This document shows, in pieces, positions 1-8,699 of a stretch of DNA of 64,000 bases. Made by a program: the position numbers and the translations under genes. The stretch spans positions 27,236-91,235 of the forward strand of contig JBDVOA010000005.1 of the NCBI GenBank assembly GCA_039969355.1, written 5' to 3'. The DNA comes from JL08 sp039969355 (GTDB lineage Bacteria; Pseudomonadota; Alphaproteobacteria; Rhodobacterales; Rhodobacteraceae). The notes beneath the pieces are model-generated. The model was not told the origin of the DNA, did not search any database, and saw only the letters and a list, made by a program, of their open reading frames with translations. The stretch's first letter is position 1. Each line of letters opens with the position of its first letter.

Positions 1-69
1 AATTCACATTCAGATGATCGGCCCCAGTCGACATCGAAAACAGACCGGGCGGCGAAATCTAAACATGGG

Positions 70-126
70 TTTGGCAAAGCACCACGATCTATCGCTATTT
101 CACGAATGAGTTTGGCAAAACACGAT
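70..126. repeat. Short imperfect direct repeat downstream of the TRAP operon
   Basis: The string TTTGGCAAA followed by CAC and ACGAT occurs at 70-88 and again, three bases shorter, at 111-126. Both copies lie just past the 3' end of the TRAP permease gene (minus strand). Nothing else is visible in the first 142 bases. It may be a local duplication with no function. Confidence 0.35.
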
Positions 127-142
127 GCAATTGATTTCCAAA

Positions 143-2800
143 CTAGAAACTCAGTGAAATATCCCGGTGATTGGAGACGCAACTAGCCACTGATAACGCT
201 TGCTCACGAGTGAACGATGATTGCTCGCGAATGCCAAGAGTGGTTCGGAGTGAATCTTCATACATCGCGATTTTTGGGGCAATTTCCACTTCGCCGACGC
301 TGCGCCACTCCTCTTGCGCTTTAAATTCTGCAATGGCTTCTGCGATCAACTCCAGTGCCGCGTCCTTGTCTGGTGTTTTTGATTTCACCTTGCGACGGGC
401 ATCGGACAAGAGGGATTTAATGTCGTCAGCCCCTTGAATTTCACCAAAAGAGCGGGACAAGTCGCTAAGCGGATCAACCATATCCTCTGGTGGAGAGGAC
501 GCGACGGCGGCTTGAATATCCATCAACGGTGTCTTCAATGCGCGAAATGATTCGCCGGCGTTGAAAGTGGCCATAAGTTCGGCGATGGGTGTATATGCAT
601 CCGCAGCGCTACGTGAATAAGAGCGATATGCGTTGGCCTCTGCCTTCTGCAAATCGGCGTAAGCGTCATAGGTCGTATCCCAGGACGCGGGAATACCCTC
701 GCCAATAGCATCACGGTCCGCTGTCAGCCTGGCGATGCGTTCATTCAACGCTTTGGTCTTGTTGCCATCTTCGTCATCGCGGGTGCGCTCCAAAACAATG
801 GTCAATTCTTGGATGCTTTCATCAATGCGGCGCATATCCCGCTGAATTGCCCGGACATCGGTGTGAATGGGTTTGAATTCAACAGAAGCCGCGTTCGTCA
901 TCTCAGATGCATTTTTCGCCGCTGCCAGTTCATCCAATGCGATTGCAACGCTGTCGAAACTGCTGGACACGTTTTTGGCCAGTTTGCGAGGCAGAATTGA
1001 CAGATCAATACTCTGCGCCGCATTTGCGCCTTCGATCAACGAAGCGCCATGCAGTGCGATTTGTTGACCAACATATTGGTCGACACAGTAACTGAGCTTT
1101 GGATTGCGCGGCGGCGGCGCATTATCAGAGAGTAGTGAAACACGATTGGGCAGGTAATTGACCAGAGGTGGCGACCAGGCAACAATTACAAGCGCTAACA
1201 GTTGCAGGCCGATGAACGGTACGACACCCTTGTACATTTGGATGGTTTTCACCACCGCAGGTGCGACACCGCGCAAATAGAACAGGGCAAATCCGAAGGG
1301 GGGTGTCAAAAAAGAAGTCTGGATGTTCAGGCCGATCATAACGCCAAGCCAGACTGCTGTTACGTTGGCTTCCGGGTCTGCCAGCAGAATTGGCGCAACG
1401 ATAGGAACGACGACCACGGCAATTTCGATGAAGTCCAGAAAGAAGCCGAGAATGAAAATGACGCTCATCACAACGATGAATTTGAACCAGAAACCGCCGG
1501 GAAGGCCTTCCAGAAAATGCCGGACCAGTTCTTCGCCTCCAAAGGCGCGAAAGGCGGCTGTCAGCATCGCAGCACCGAGCAAAATAATAAAAACCAGCGA
1601 CGTGGTCTTGGCCGTTTCAATCATGACACCTTCAAGCGTGTTCTCGATTTTGAAGGCACGCCAGCCGGACCAGATCAATGCGAAGATCAGGGTGAGCGAC
1701 GCGATTATCGCGAGCGTCACTCCAAGTGCGTCCTGAGACGTTTTTACATTTTTGATATTGGTATCGAACGTCGACATGATGGCCACCAAGGCCAGCAAAC
1801 TTGCGATAGCGAGCAAGGCCGGCCAATAGGCGCGCGGTTGTCCGTCGTGCAGCCGGTAGCCTGCCATGATCAAAGCGCCGGCCGCTCCGATGGCGCCGGC
1901 TTGATTGACGGTTGCGATACCCCCAACGATTGAGCCCAGAACAAGAAATATCAACAGTAATGGCGGAACTAGAGAAACAACCACTTTAACAGCAAATGCG
2001 CGGTCAAAGTTACCTGAAAATGGCACTGGCGGCGCAATGCCTGGGCGTAAGAAAGCAGCAATCAGGATATACGCCATGTATAGGCCGACCAACACGATCC
2101 CCGGAACGAATGCGCCAAGAAACATCTCCCCGGCACTGGTTGAGACAACGTCAAAGGTGGAAGGCATTGTCAATTCGCCTGTAGCCTCTTTGTAGAGCGA
2201 TTTACGAATTGTACCGGCCTGGTCCGCTGCACTGGCAAGCTGATCGGCAAGAATGATTAATACAATTGAAGGGGGGATGATCTGACCCAATGTGCCCGAG
2301 GCCGCAATCGTGCCGGTTGCGAGCGATTGGGAATAGTTGTTGCGCAGCATCGCCGGTAACGAAATGAGGCCCATTGCGACCACCGTCGCACCAACAATAC
2401 CAGTTGTTGCGGCTAGTAGAGCACCCACAAATACAACTGATATCCCAAGGCCACCAGGAACAGGGCCAAACAACTGTGCCATCGTGATCAAAAGATCCTC
2501 GGCGATGCGCGACCTCTGCAACATGATGCCCATGAAAATGAACAATGGGATCGCGATCAATGTATCTCGTTCTGGTTCCCAATAAACGCCGCGTAGATTG
2601 GTTACCCCGGCACTAAGCCATTGCGATGGACCACCCTGTGCAAAGAAGGCATCAGTATTGCCTGCAAATATGTATCCACAGCTAGCGGCAAGAAGAATAG
2701 TCAGAATGGACGCGCCCGGAAGTGAAAAAGCCACCGGATAACCTGAGCCGAGTGCTGTGGCCATCAGGATAACGAGAACGGCTAAGAATACGAGTTCCAT
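143..2800 (-). CDS. TRAP transporter large permease (DctM/FcbT3-like) with long C-terminal tail
   Basis: This is the membrane subunit that carries sodium-coupled uptake in a tripartite TRAP transporter; it works with the small permease and binding protein encoded just upstream. About the first 550 of 885 residues are strongly hydrophobic with many membrane segments and the family pattern of conserved glycines and prolines, for example TGTIAASGTLGQIIPPSIVL near 162-181 and TSFLTPPFGFALFYLRGVAP near 495-514. An extra pair of membrane segments lies around 325-380, as in the larger FcbT3-type proteins. From about residue 555 the protein becomes hydrophilic and charged, with helical, coiled-coil-like sequence to the end. 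Usual DctM proteins have about 430 residues, so this one has about double the length. A ggaggt site lies shortly before ATG, and only two bases separate it from the stop of the small permease gene. Confidence 0.92.
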   Translation of the reverse strand: MELVFLAVLVILMATALGSGYPVAFSLPGASILTILLAASCGYIFAGNTDAFFAQGGPSQWLSAGVTNLRGVYWEPERDTLIAIPLFIFMGIMLQRSRIAEDLLITMAQLFGPVPGGLGISVVFVGALLAATTGIVGATVVAMGLISLPAMLRNNYSQSLATGTIAASGTLGQIIPPSIVLIILADQLASAADQAGTIRKSLYKEATGELTMPSTFDVVSTSAGEMFLGAFVPGIVLVGLYMAYILIAAFLRPGIAPPVPFSGNFDRAFAVKVVVSLVPPLLLIFLVLGSIVGGIATVNQAGAIGAAGALIMAGYRLHDGQPRAYWPALLAIASLLALVAIMSTFDTNIKNVKTSQDALGVTLAIIASLTLIFALIWSGWRAFKIENTLEGVMIETAKTTSLVFIILLGAAMLTAAFRAFGGEELVRHFLEGLPGGFWFKFIVVMSVIFILGFFLDFIEIAVVVVPIVAPILLADPEANVTAVWLGVMIGLNIQTSFLTPPFGFALFYLRGVAPAVVKTIQMYKGVVPFIGLQLLALVIVAWSPPLVNYLPNRVSLLSDNAPPPRNPKLSYCVDQYVGQQIALHGASLIEGANAAQSIDLSILPRKLAKNVSSSFDSVAIALDELAAAKNASEMTNAASVEFKPIHTDVRAIQRDMRRIDESIQELTIVLERTRDDEDGNKTKALNERIARLTADRDAIGEGIPASWDTTYDAYADLQKAEANAYRSYSRSAADAYTPIAELMATFNAGESFRALKTPLMDIQAAVASSPPEDMVDPLSDLSRSFGEIQGADDIKSLLSDARRKVKSKTPDKDAALELIAEAIAEFKAQEEWRSVGEVEIAPKIAMYEDSLRTTLGIREQSSFTREQALSVASCVSNHRDISLSF

Positions 2801-2802
2801 GA

Positions 2803-3792
2803 TCAGTGAACCTCCGTGCCAGAAGGTTCATAACTGCCGTCTTCGCCACGATAGTCGGCGACAGCCGCCATCAGGTAACTTACAAACTGGATCATCATTG
2901 AAATCGCAAAAATCGCGAGAAACGCTGCCATCATGTATTTTACGTAGAGGCCAAATCCTTGCTGCGTTGTTTCAAAGTTTAGCACCGGCGAGTTGATAAT
3001 GGATGTCTTTTGCCCCATGCCAAGGATTAGGATTGTCCAGCATAGCGCTATGCCCATGAATATGGTGCCCATGGCGTTTACCCAGCCCTTTGTCTGTTTT
3101 CTGAAACCCGCATACAAAAGGTCCACCCGGACGTGACCTTCTTCGAGCAGGGTAAATGCACTGGCGAATAAAAATAACGCGCCGTACCAAAAGCGGACCA
3201 GATCCCCCATGAATGCCTGCTCGTAACTAAATATGAAGCGCAGAAAAACGATGAGAAGTTCGGCAATCACGATTAGCAGTGCGAGCCAATGAAACCCAAG
3301 GGTTCGGGTGAAGCAAGCAATCAGGACGCCGATTGCCATGAGCGGTACGTGAACGTAAGGCCCACGAAAATTGGCCCGCGCAAGAGAGCGAGCGAGTTCT
3401 TCGCCAACGAAACTGTCGAGATATTCCTCAACCCGAAGAAACGAAATAACAAGATCGACGACGCCCACAATCAGGACAATCCAGAAGGCGGCGCGGATCA
3501 GGAAAGTATTCATGTCCGATATTCGGGCACTGTCGTCGCGCAAGCCGCGATCAGGACTTCGAACGACCAAAAAAACTGCGAGTGCCATTGCAAGGGGGTA
3601 CGCCAATGCCTGAAGAACCGCGACACTGCCACCGCTGAAGGATGGGCCAGGCAGGCCCCCCCAAAATGTCGCGAAGTTGTTTATAAGGAAAATAAACATG
3701 GCGGCCAAGTTTGACCAACCCAATGCGCGAATAAAAGTGGTGTTGGAAAATACTCGTCCTGAATGTTCATCTGGTGTGGATGTCATCCCCAT
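2803..3792 (-). CDS. TRAP transporter small permease (DctQ-like, large variant)
   Basis: Small membrane subunit of the TRAP transporter. The protein has about 329 residues against 160-200 for ordinary DctQ, matching the longer variant that accompanies FcbT3-type large permeases. Two hydrophobic blocks near the N terminus (ALGWSNLAAMFIFLINNF and AVLQALAYPLAMALAVFLVV) precede further segments and the DctQ core, whose signature LFLFASAFTLLEEGHVRVDLLY is followed by two more helices. The start is uncertain. ATG at 3792 or 3786 has no good ribosome site, while TTG at 3813 has aggtga 13 bases upstream. The gene sits between the binding protein gene, from which it is separated by a hairpin, and the large permease gene. 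Confidence 0.88.
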   Translation of the reverse strand: MGMTSTPDEHSGRVFSNTTFIRALGWSNLAAMFIFLINNFATFWGGLPGPSFSGGSVAVLQALAYPLAMALAVFLVVRSPDRGLRDDSARISDMNTFLIRAAFWIVLIVGVVDLVISFLRVEEYLDSFVGEELARSLARANFRGPYVHVPLMAIGVLIACFTRTLGFHWLALLIVIAELLIVFLRFIFSYEQAFMGDLVRFWYGALFLFASAFTLLEEGHVRVDLLYAGFRKQTKGWVNAMGTIFMGIALCWTILILGMGQKTSIINSPVLNFETTQQGFGLYVKYMMAAFLAIFAISMMIQFVSYLMAAVADYRGEDGSYEPSGTEVH

Positions 3793-3843
3793 GCCCCGCA
3801 GGTTTTCGGGCAACGCTGTTTTGACGTCACCTCATTTAGAATA

Positions 3844-3867
3844 GCCGGGGCAGTTGCCCGCCCCGGC
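3844..3867 (-). promoter_or_regulatory. Intergenic hairpin between TRAP binding-protein and permease genes
   Basis: GCCGGGGC at 3844-3851 pairs perfectly with GCCCCGGC at 3860-3867 across an 8-base loop. It lies in the 80-base gap after the binding protein stop codon and before dctQ. No U-run follows, so it is more likely an mRNA-stabilising or partial attenuating stem than a full terminator. Such stems commonly let the binding protein be made in excess over the permeases. Confidence 0.6.
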
Positions 3868-3893
3868 CAGGATTGTCTATTTCTACTTGGGCC

Positions 3894-4976
3894 TTAACCC
3901 CCCAGAACGTTGTTCCGTTTCTGCACATATGCCGTGTCAGAAAGGGCAGTCCACGCACCAATTTCGCCGCGGGCTTTCAGGGTCGCGTCGTAGATGCGCG
4001 CAGCCAGTTCAGAGTGGTCGCGCGCTTCTTCAAACACCTCTTCCGCAGCTTCGCCAAAGCTCTCATAGATGTCGTCGTTGAATTCCTTAAGGACGACACC
4101 ATGATCGTTGATCAGGCGATTCAGATACTCACCATTATTGGCATTGGTTTCCGCCATTGTCCGCGCGTTTTCCTCGTTACACGCTGCGTGAATAATGTTC
4201 TGGTGGTTCTTTGACAGGCCTCCCCACCAGGACGCATTCATACCCAGTGCGAGCTGCGCGCCGGGCTCGTGCATGCCAGGGAAGTAATAGTATTTGGCTG
4301 CCTCGTAGAACTTCATGAAATAGTCGTTGTAGGGACCAACCCATTCAGTCGCGTCGATGGCGCCAGAAACCAGATTTTCGTAAATCTGGCCGCCTGGAAG
4401 CGAAACCGTTGATGCGCCGAGTTTGGTCAGCACGTCGCCGCCAAGGCCCGGAATGCGCATTTTCAGACCCTTCAGGTCGTCAGCGCTTTCGATTTCTTTG
4501 TTGAACCAGCCGCCCATCTGAACGCCGGTATTGCCCATGGCGAAGTTCTTGAGGCCAAAGCTGCCAGCCAGCTCATCCCAAAGCTCTTGACCGCCACCAA
4601 ATTTGATCCAGGCATCTATTTCTGTGTAGGTCAGTCCGAACGGGACAGCAGTGAACGGTGCCCAACCAGAGTGCTTGCCTGTCCAGTAATAATCAGCACC
4701 GATGTAGCCTTGTGCGTTGCCTGACGCAACTTCGTCAAAGCTGTCGAATGCGCCAACACGTTCGCCGGCAGCAAAATAGCTTACTTTGATCTCGCCATCT
4801 GTCAGTTCTTCGATGCGTGCAGCGAGGCGTTGCGCAGGAAGGCCGAGACCCGGGAAGTCACGAGGCCATGTCGAGACAATGGCCATTTCTGTGATGCCCT
4901 GAGCAACTGAAGGCGATGCCAGCGCGGTAGTCGTGCCAGCGATTGCAGCGCCGGCCAAAAATTTGCGTCGTTCCAT
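3894..4976 (-). CDS. TRAP transporter substrate-binding protein (TakP/FcbT1-like)
   Basis: Periplasmic binding protein that delivers substrate to the TRAP permeases. The 360-residue protein starts with a Tat-type signal, MERRKFLAGAAIAGTTTALA, ending near SVAQG at 22-26. The segment GAIDATEWVGPYND, and YYYFPGMHEPGAQLALGMN after it, match the metal- and carboxylate-binding region of the TakP subgroup, whose characterised member binds 2-oxo acids such as pyruvate through a cation; this suggests a small organic or oxo acid as substrate. It is the first gene of the three-gene TRAP operon. A gggag site lies 12 bases before ATG. The exact substrate is inference. Confidence 0.9.
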   Translation of the reverse strand: MERRKFLAGAAIAGTTTALASPSVAQGITEMAIVSTWPRDFPGLGLPAQRLAARIEELTDGEIKVSYFAAGERVGAFDSFDEVASGNAQGYIGADYYWTGKHSGWAPFTAVPFGLTYTEIDAWIKFGGGQELWDELAGSFGLKNFAMGNTGVQMGGWFNKEIESADDLKGLKMRIPGLGGDVLTKLGASTVSLPGGQIYENLVSGAIDATEWVGPYNDYFMKFYEAAKYYYFPGMHEPGAQLALGMNASWWGGLSKNHQNIIHAACNEENARTMAETNANNGEYLNRLINDHGVVLKEFNDDIYESFGEAAEEVFEEARDHSELAARIYDATLKARGEIGAWTALSDTAYVQKRNNVLGG

Positions 4977-5256
4977 TTGGATAGTTTTCTCCCAGTTTAT
5001 TGTTTGATCAGATCATTGCATTTTCTGATTTGCGGATGTTAGCGCCATTGTAGATGGGATCAATAGCCAAGGTGCACTCTGCGTCAATCGGTGACGGCAA
5101 GTAAGGCGGCTCGGTCTGAACAGACCCGTCTTCAAGTTCATTGATGCTGCTAAAGTTGTTGCGTTATTGGCGGGTGCCTTTACTCATTTAGAACCGGCTG
5201 GCCGAAATCTTGGTTTGGTAATACTGCGGCTCAGAGCAAGCCAACCCTGAAACGCT
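4977..5256. other. Intergenic region upstream of the TRAP operon
   Basis: This 280-base gap lies between the rpe stop and the TRAP binding-protein start; both genes are on the minus strand. No ORF with a plausible start is seen. A short inverted repeat, CCTGAA-ACGC-TTCAGG, at 5246-5261 overlaps the rpe stop but lacks a U-run. A TACAAT on the minus strand could be a -10 element for the TRAP operon, but no good -35 stands at the right distance. Confidence 0.4.
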
Positions 5257-5949
5257 TCAGGCGTAAACCCCAACCGCAGCATCTCTTATGGATCGAATAT
5301 TTCGGCCGTAAGCGTCCGGGTTTTGCACCGACCCTCCTTTGAACACGGCGGATCCGGCCACAAGTACATCGGCACCAGCCTTGGCCACCAACGGTGCGGT
5401 ATTGGGATCAACCCCCCCATCGATTTCGATGTGAATAGGCCGATCTCCAATCATGGTGCGCAACTGGCGGACTTTGTCGACCTGAGAATGAATGAACTTT
5501 TGCCCGCCAAATCCGGGGTTCACCGTCATCACACAAACCAGATCAACCATATCAAGCAGGTATTCGATAGCGCTGGCCGGTGTCGCCGGATTAAGCGCAA
5601 TTCCAGCCTTGGCCCCGCTGGCACGAATGGCTTGCATCGTGCGGTGAACATGTGGGCCTGCTTCGACATGAGCCGTGATGACATCCGCGCCGGCCTTGGC
5701 AAACGCATCGACATAGGGATCAACTGGTGCAATCATCAGGTGCACATCCATTACACCCTTGATGTGGGGCCGGATAGCGGCACAAGTTGCTGGGCCAAAG
5801 GTGATATTGGGTACGAAGTGGCCGTCCATCACGTCTACATGTACCCAGTCGCAACCCTGTGTCTCTATCGCCTCGCATTCCTTTCCAAAATTGGCGAAAT
5901 CTGCGGACAAGATGGACGGGGCGATTTTCAGGGATCGGTCAAATGACAT
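5257..5949 (-). CDS. rpe: Ribulose-phosphate 3-epimerase
   Basis: Interconverts ribulose 5-phosphate and xylulose 5-phosphate in the pentose phosphate and Calvin pathways (cytoplasm). The TIM-barrel sequence shows the family landmarks in order: IAPSILSADFANFG near the N terminus, the metal-ligand region VHVDVMDGHFVPNITFGP, DVHLMI, VMTVNPGFGGQKF and IEIDGGV. The start chosen is MSFDRSL, preceded by aaggtg nine bases upstream; an ATG four codons earlier has no such site. At 230 residues it has the normal length. It appears to be transcribed alone or with the DUF1045 gene upstream. Confidence 0.97.
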   Translation of the reverse strand: MSFDRSLKIAPSILSADFANFGKECEAIETQGCDWVHVDVMDGHFVPNITFGPATCAAIRPHIKGVMDVHLMIAPVDPYVDAFAKAGADVITAHVEAGPHVHRTMQAIRASGAKAGIALNPATPASAIEYLLDMVDLVCVMTVNPGFGGQKFIHSQVDKVRQLRTMIGDRPIHIEIDGGVDPNTAPLVAKAGADVLVAGSAVFKGGSVQNPDAYGRNIRSIRDAAVGVYA

Positions 5950-6044
5950 GAGTATGGGCACCTTGCTGGCAAACAGGAATTGTTCAATCTGCTATATCGC
6001 GCCTACGAGTAAAAGGTCCAGCAGGGCCTGCCCATTCTTCATTG

Positions 6045-6731
6045 TTAAGCAGCCAAGTCGAATCGTTGGATTTGGCGAAACATTCCTCGTTCATCCTCAC
6101 CCGCCAGTGTAAGGTCGCGAATGTTGAATGGTTGCGATATCAGCGGGCCTGTTATGGGTTCTAGTGCAGATTGCGTTGCGCGCAAATCTGACTTTGAGAG
6201 TTTTCCCGTCAAGGTCATGTGAAAGCGAAACTCATCCATCACATAGGGGTAACCCCAACGGGATAAATTGGATTCCTGTGCCTGCGACAAGTGGTGTTTG
6301 CGTCTCCGCACTAGTTCTTGGGGGCATGGAGGCGCGCGAAACCTGTCTAGTTCGCGGACGGTTCTCGCAGCCAACCTGTTCAGCCCGCTGGCATTGCCGA
6401 GCGGGACAAGTGCCAGAAAGGACCCCAATGCGACTATGTGAAGACCTTCACAATTGACGGGTTTCTGAGTTGAGGAAAAAGTGTTCAGTGCTTGGCACAA
6501 CGCTTCGACTGGTTGGTCCGTTGCGAGGCGAAACGGTGGCTTCAGCGTTGCATGAAAACCGTACCGCCGTGGCGTTTCTGTTATTTGATCAATCGGTGTG
6601 GGAAAGCCATAGGGACTTATGTGGTCAACCGCTAAGCCCGACGCAACATTCCATCCTAACCAATGCGCTCCAAAGTCGGCAAATGGCCCGTCAGGTGGGG
6701 TATAGTATATTGCAAAACGGGTGAATGGCAT
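6045..6731 (-). CDS. DUF1045 family protein (2H phosphoesterase-like)
   Basis: A 228-residue protein of the DUF1045 family, usually annotated as a phosphonate-metabolism protein. It has the two HxT motifs of 2H phosphoesterases, GFHATLKPP (His60, Thr62) and RFHMTLTG (His171, Thr173), which would form the catalytic pair on a 2',3'-cyclic or similar phosphoester. The start at 6731 is set by aggag seven bases before ATG; the frame stays open upstream but that part does not look coding. Family members often sit in phn (C-P lyase) clusters. None is visible here, so the gene is isolated and its substrate is unknown. Confidence 0.85.
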   Translation of the reverse strand: MPFTRFAIYYTPPDGPFADFGAHWLGWNVASGLAVDHISPYGFPTPIDQITETPRRYGFHATLKPPFRLATDQPVEALCQALNTFSSTQKPVNCEGLHIVALGSFLALVPLGNASGLNRLAARTVRELDRFRAPPCPQELVRRRKHHLSQAQESNLSRWGYPYVMDEFRFHMTLTGKLSKSDLRATQSALEPITGPLISQPFNIRDLTLAGEDERGMFRQIQRFDLAA

Positions 6732-6971
6732 GATTTCTCCTGAAACCAAAATAATTGGCTTGGTTTTGAGAGATGTCCAGACGTCGACTTGGGCGCGACG
6801 GCGATTTCGGTGATCTGCGCGGCTGGGAAACTGTGTAGTTTTTGCCGAGTCTGCCGCGCTTGTTAACCAGAATTTAGAAAAGAGTGTGGTTAACATTTTA
6901 CTTGGCCCGGATAAACCAAACCTTCCCTGAAGATCGTGCTGGGCAAGAATGACCCGAAAGCGGATTAGTTA

Positions 6972-8654
6972 ATGTACGCCTCCTTCGTTGCCCCGCTGCG
7001 CCGTGTCATGGCTTTAATAGTTGCTTGCGCAGCAGTGATGGGCATCGCTTTGATTGGGATATTTGTTCTGCAGAGTGCTACTTTGTCGGGCGCAGGCGGA
7101 CCAAGCATTTACTTGGGTTTCACGGTGTTGTTGTTTGCTGTTGCTGTCGGATCATATTGGACCGGACTTTGTCACGTGTTTCGAGAAAGTCCTTCTGACG
7201 ACTCTCAAGTCGCGATTCATGGGGCAGGAGATGCGGGCTTGCAGCTGTTTGCCGCACTAACGACATCGAAAAATTATAATCCGGTTTTTATTGCCGACGA
7301 CAGCCCCGCAAAACAGCGTCTGGTCATCGGTGGGGTTCGCGTAAAACCATACGAGGCTTTGGAACGCGCCTTAGCCTTGGGCAATATCGGACGGGTATTT
7401 TTGGCAATGCCTTCTATCTCGCAAGAAAAACGCAAACACTTGCATGAGGGACTTCTCCGACTCAATGTGAACGTAAGCGACATCTCATCTTACGCCGACA
7501 TCTTGACGGCAAGAAACCTCGTCCGAGGTCTCGGCAATATCTCTGCAGATGATCTCCTGAGGCGCGATAAGGTTGATCTGGACCTCCCGATGATCACACA
7601 GACTTATCAGGGCCAGTCAGTTCTGGTTACAGGGGCCGGGGGCTCGGTCGGGTCCGAACTGGCGCGGCAAATGGTTAAGGCCAAAGCGCGTCGACTGGTT
7701 CTGTACGAGCATTCTGAAAGCGCACTCTATGAGATTGACCGCGAGTTGCGGCCTGAGGCTAATGCAAACGGGGTCAAATTGGTGGCGGTATTGGCCTCTG
7801 TGACCGATGGCGCGTGCGCATCTGCGGTATTGCGTGCAGAAGAGACCGACATTGTGTTGCATGCTGCGGCTTACAAGCACGTACCAATAATGGAAAACAA
7901 TGAGGTCTCTGGCGCGCATAACAATGTAATCGGAACGCAGGTTATGGCAGACGCATCTATTGCGACCGGTGTCAGGCGATTCATGCTGATATCGACCGAC
8001 AAGGCAGTGCGGCCAACCAACGTTATGGGTGCGACCAAGCGTTTGGCGGAATTGATCATCCAAGACAGGCAAGCACGATCAAAGTTCACCCTGTTTTCTA
8101 TGGTCAGGTTCGGTAATGTTCTTGGATCTTCGGGTTCAGTGATCCCTTTGTTTCGCGAGCAAATCAAAGCTGGCGGCCCGATTACGCTGACCCATCCTGA
8201 TGTGGCGCGTTATTTTATGACCATTCCCGAAGCGGCCAGGTTGGTCCTGCTCGCCGGAGCTTACGCCGTCGGCGGCGAAGTCTTCATTCTGATGATGGGT
8301 CAACCGGTTCGCATCCTTGATATTGCGAAACGGATGGTCGAATTGTCCGGCTTGAGCGTTCGCGACGCAAACAATCCAAACGGGGATATAGAGATTAATT
8401 ACATTGGGTTACGACCTGGAGAAAAGCTATTTGAAGAAATGTTTATCGGTGCACGTGCAATGAAGACCCCGCATCCAAAGATCATGAGCGCAATAGAAAC
8501 AGCGTCTTCGCAGCTCGAAGTTGCCCGAATGCTGCATGATTTGTCGGCCGCTATTGAGGCCAACAATGCCGCTGCGGTGCGCCGGGTTATCCGCAATTCG
8601 GTAATGGGATATAACTGCGAGCCACGCTGCCTAAAACTTACAGCGGTAAGCTGA
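6972..8654 (+). CDS. Membrane-anchored nucleotide-sugar 4,6-dehydratase (CapD/WbpM/FlaA1-like)
   Basis: Polysaccharide-biosynthesis dehydratase, probably acting on a UDP-N-acetylhexosamine. Residues 10-68 hold about two membrane segments. A first Rossmann-like domain starts at VAIHGAGDAG (80-89) and the linker NISADDLLRRDKVDLD at 189-204 is characteristic. The catalytic SDR domain begins at VLVTGAGGSVGSEL. The STDKAVRPTN segment (341-350) is followed by VMGATK, giving the Met-xxx-Lys (Met352, Lys356) that replaces Tyr-xxx-Lys in WbpM-type enzymes. At 560 residues it is shorter than the usual 600-650 because two of the normal four N-terminal helices are absent. An in-frame TAG two codons before ATG shows the start is not further upstream. 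It faces a sugar epimerase gene. Confidence 0.88.
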   Translation: MYASFVAPLRRVMALIVACAAVMGIALIGIFVLQSATLSGAGGPSIYLGFTVLLFAVAVGSYWTGLCHVFRESPSDDSQVAIHGAGDAGLQLFAALTTSKNYNPVFIADDSPAKQRLVIGGVRVKPYEALERALALGNIGRVFLAMPSISQEKRKHLHEGLLRLNVNVSDISSYADILTARNLVRGLGNISADDLLRRDKVDLDLPMITQTYQGQSVLVTGAGGSVGSELARQMVKAKARRLVLYEHSESALYEIDRELRPEANANGVKLVAVLASVTDGACASAVLRAEETDIVLHAAAYKHVPIMENNEVSGAHNNVIGTQVMADASIATGVRRFMLISTDKAVRPTNVMGATKRLAELIIQDRQARSKFTLFSMVRFGNVLGSSGSVIPLFREQIKAGGPITLTHPDVARYFMTIPEAARLVLLAGAYAVGGEVFILMMGQPVRILDIAKRMVELSGLSVRDANNPNGDIEINYIGLRPGEKLFEEMFIGARAMKTPHPKIMSAIETASSQLEVARMLHDLSAAIEANNAAAVRRVIRNSVMGYNCEPRCLKLTAVS

Positions 8655-8699
8655 TGTAACTCGGATGTGTCGCGTAGAAATAAGTTTGGAACGCACCTG

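Noticed and set aside
1202..1933. 243-codon open frame antisense to the TRAP permease
   Set aside because: Reverse-strand shadow of membrane sequence; Asp/Gln/Arg-rich and not protein-like.
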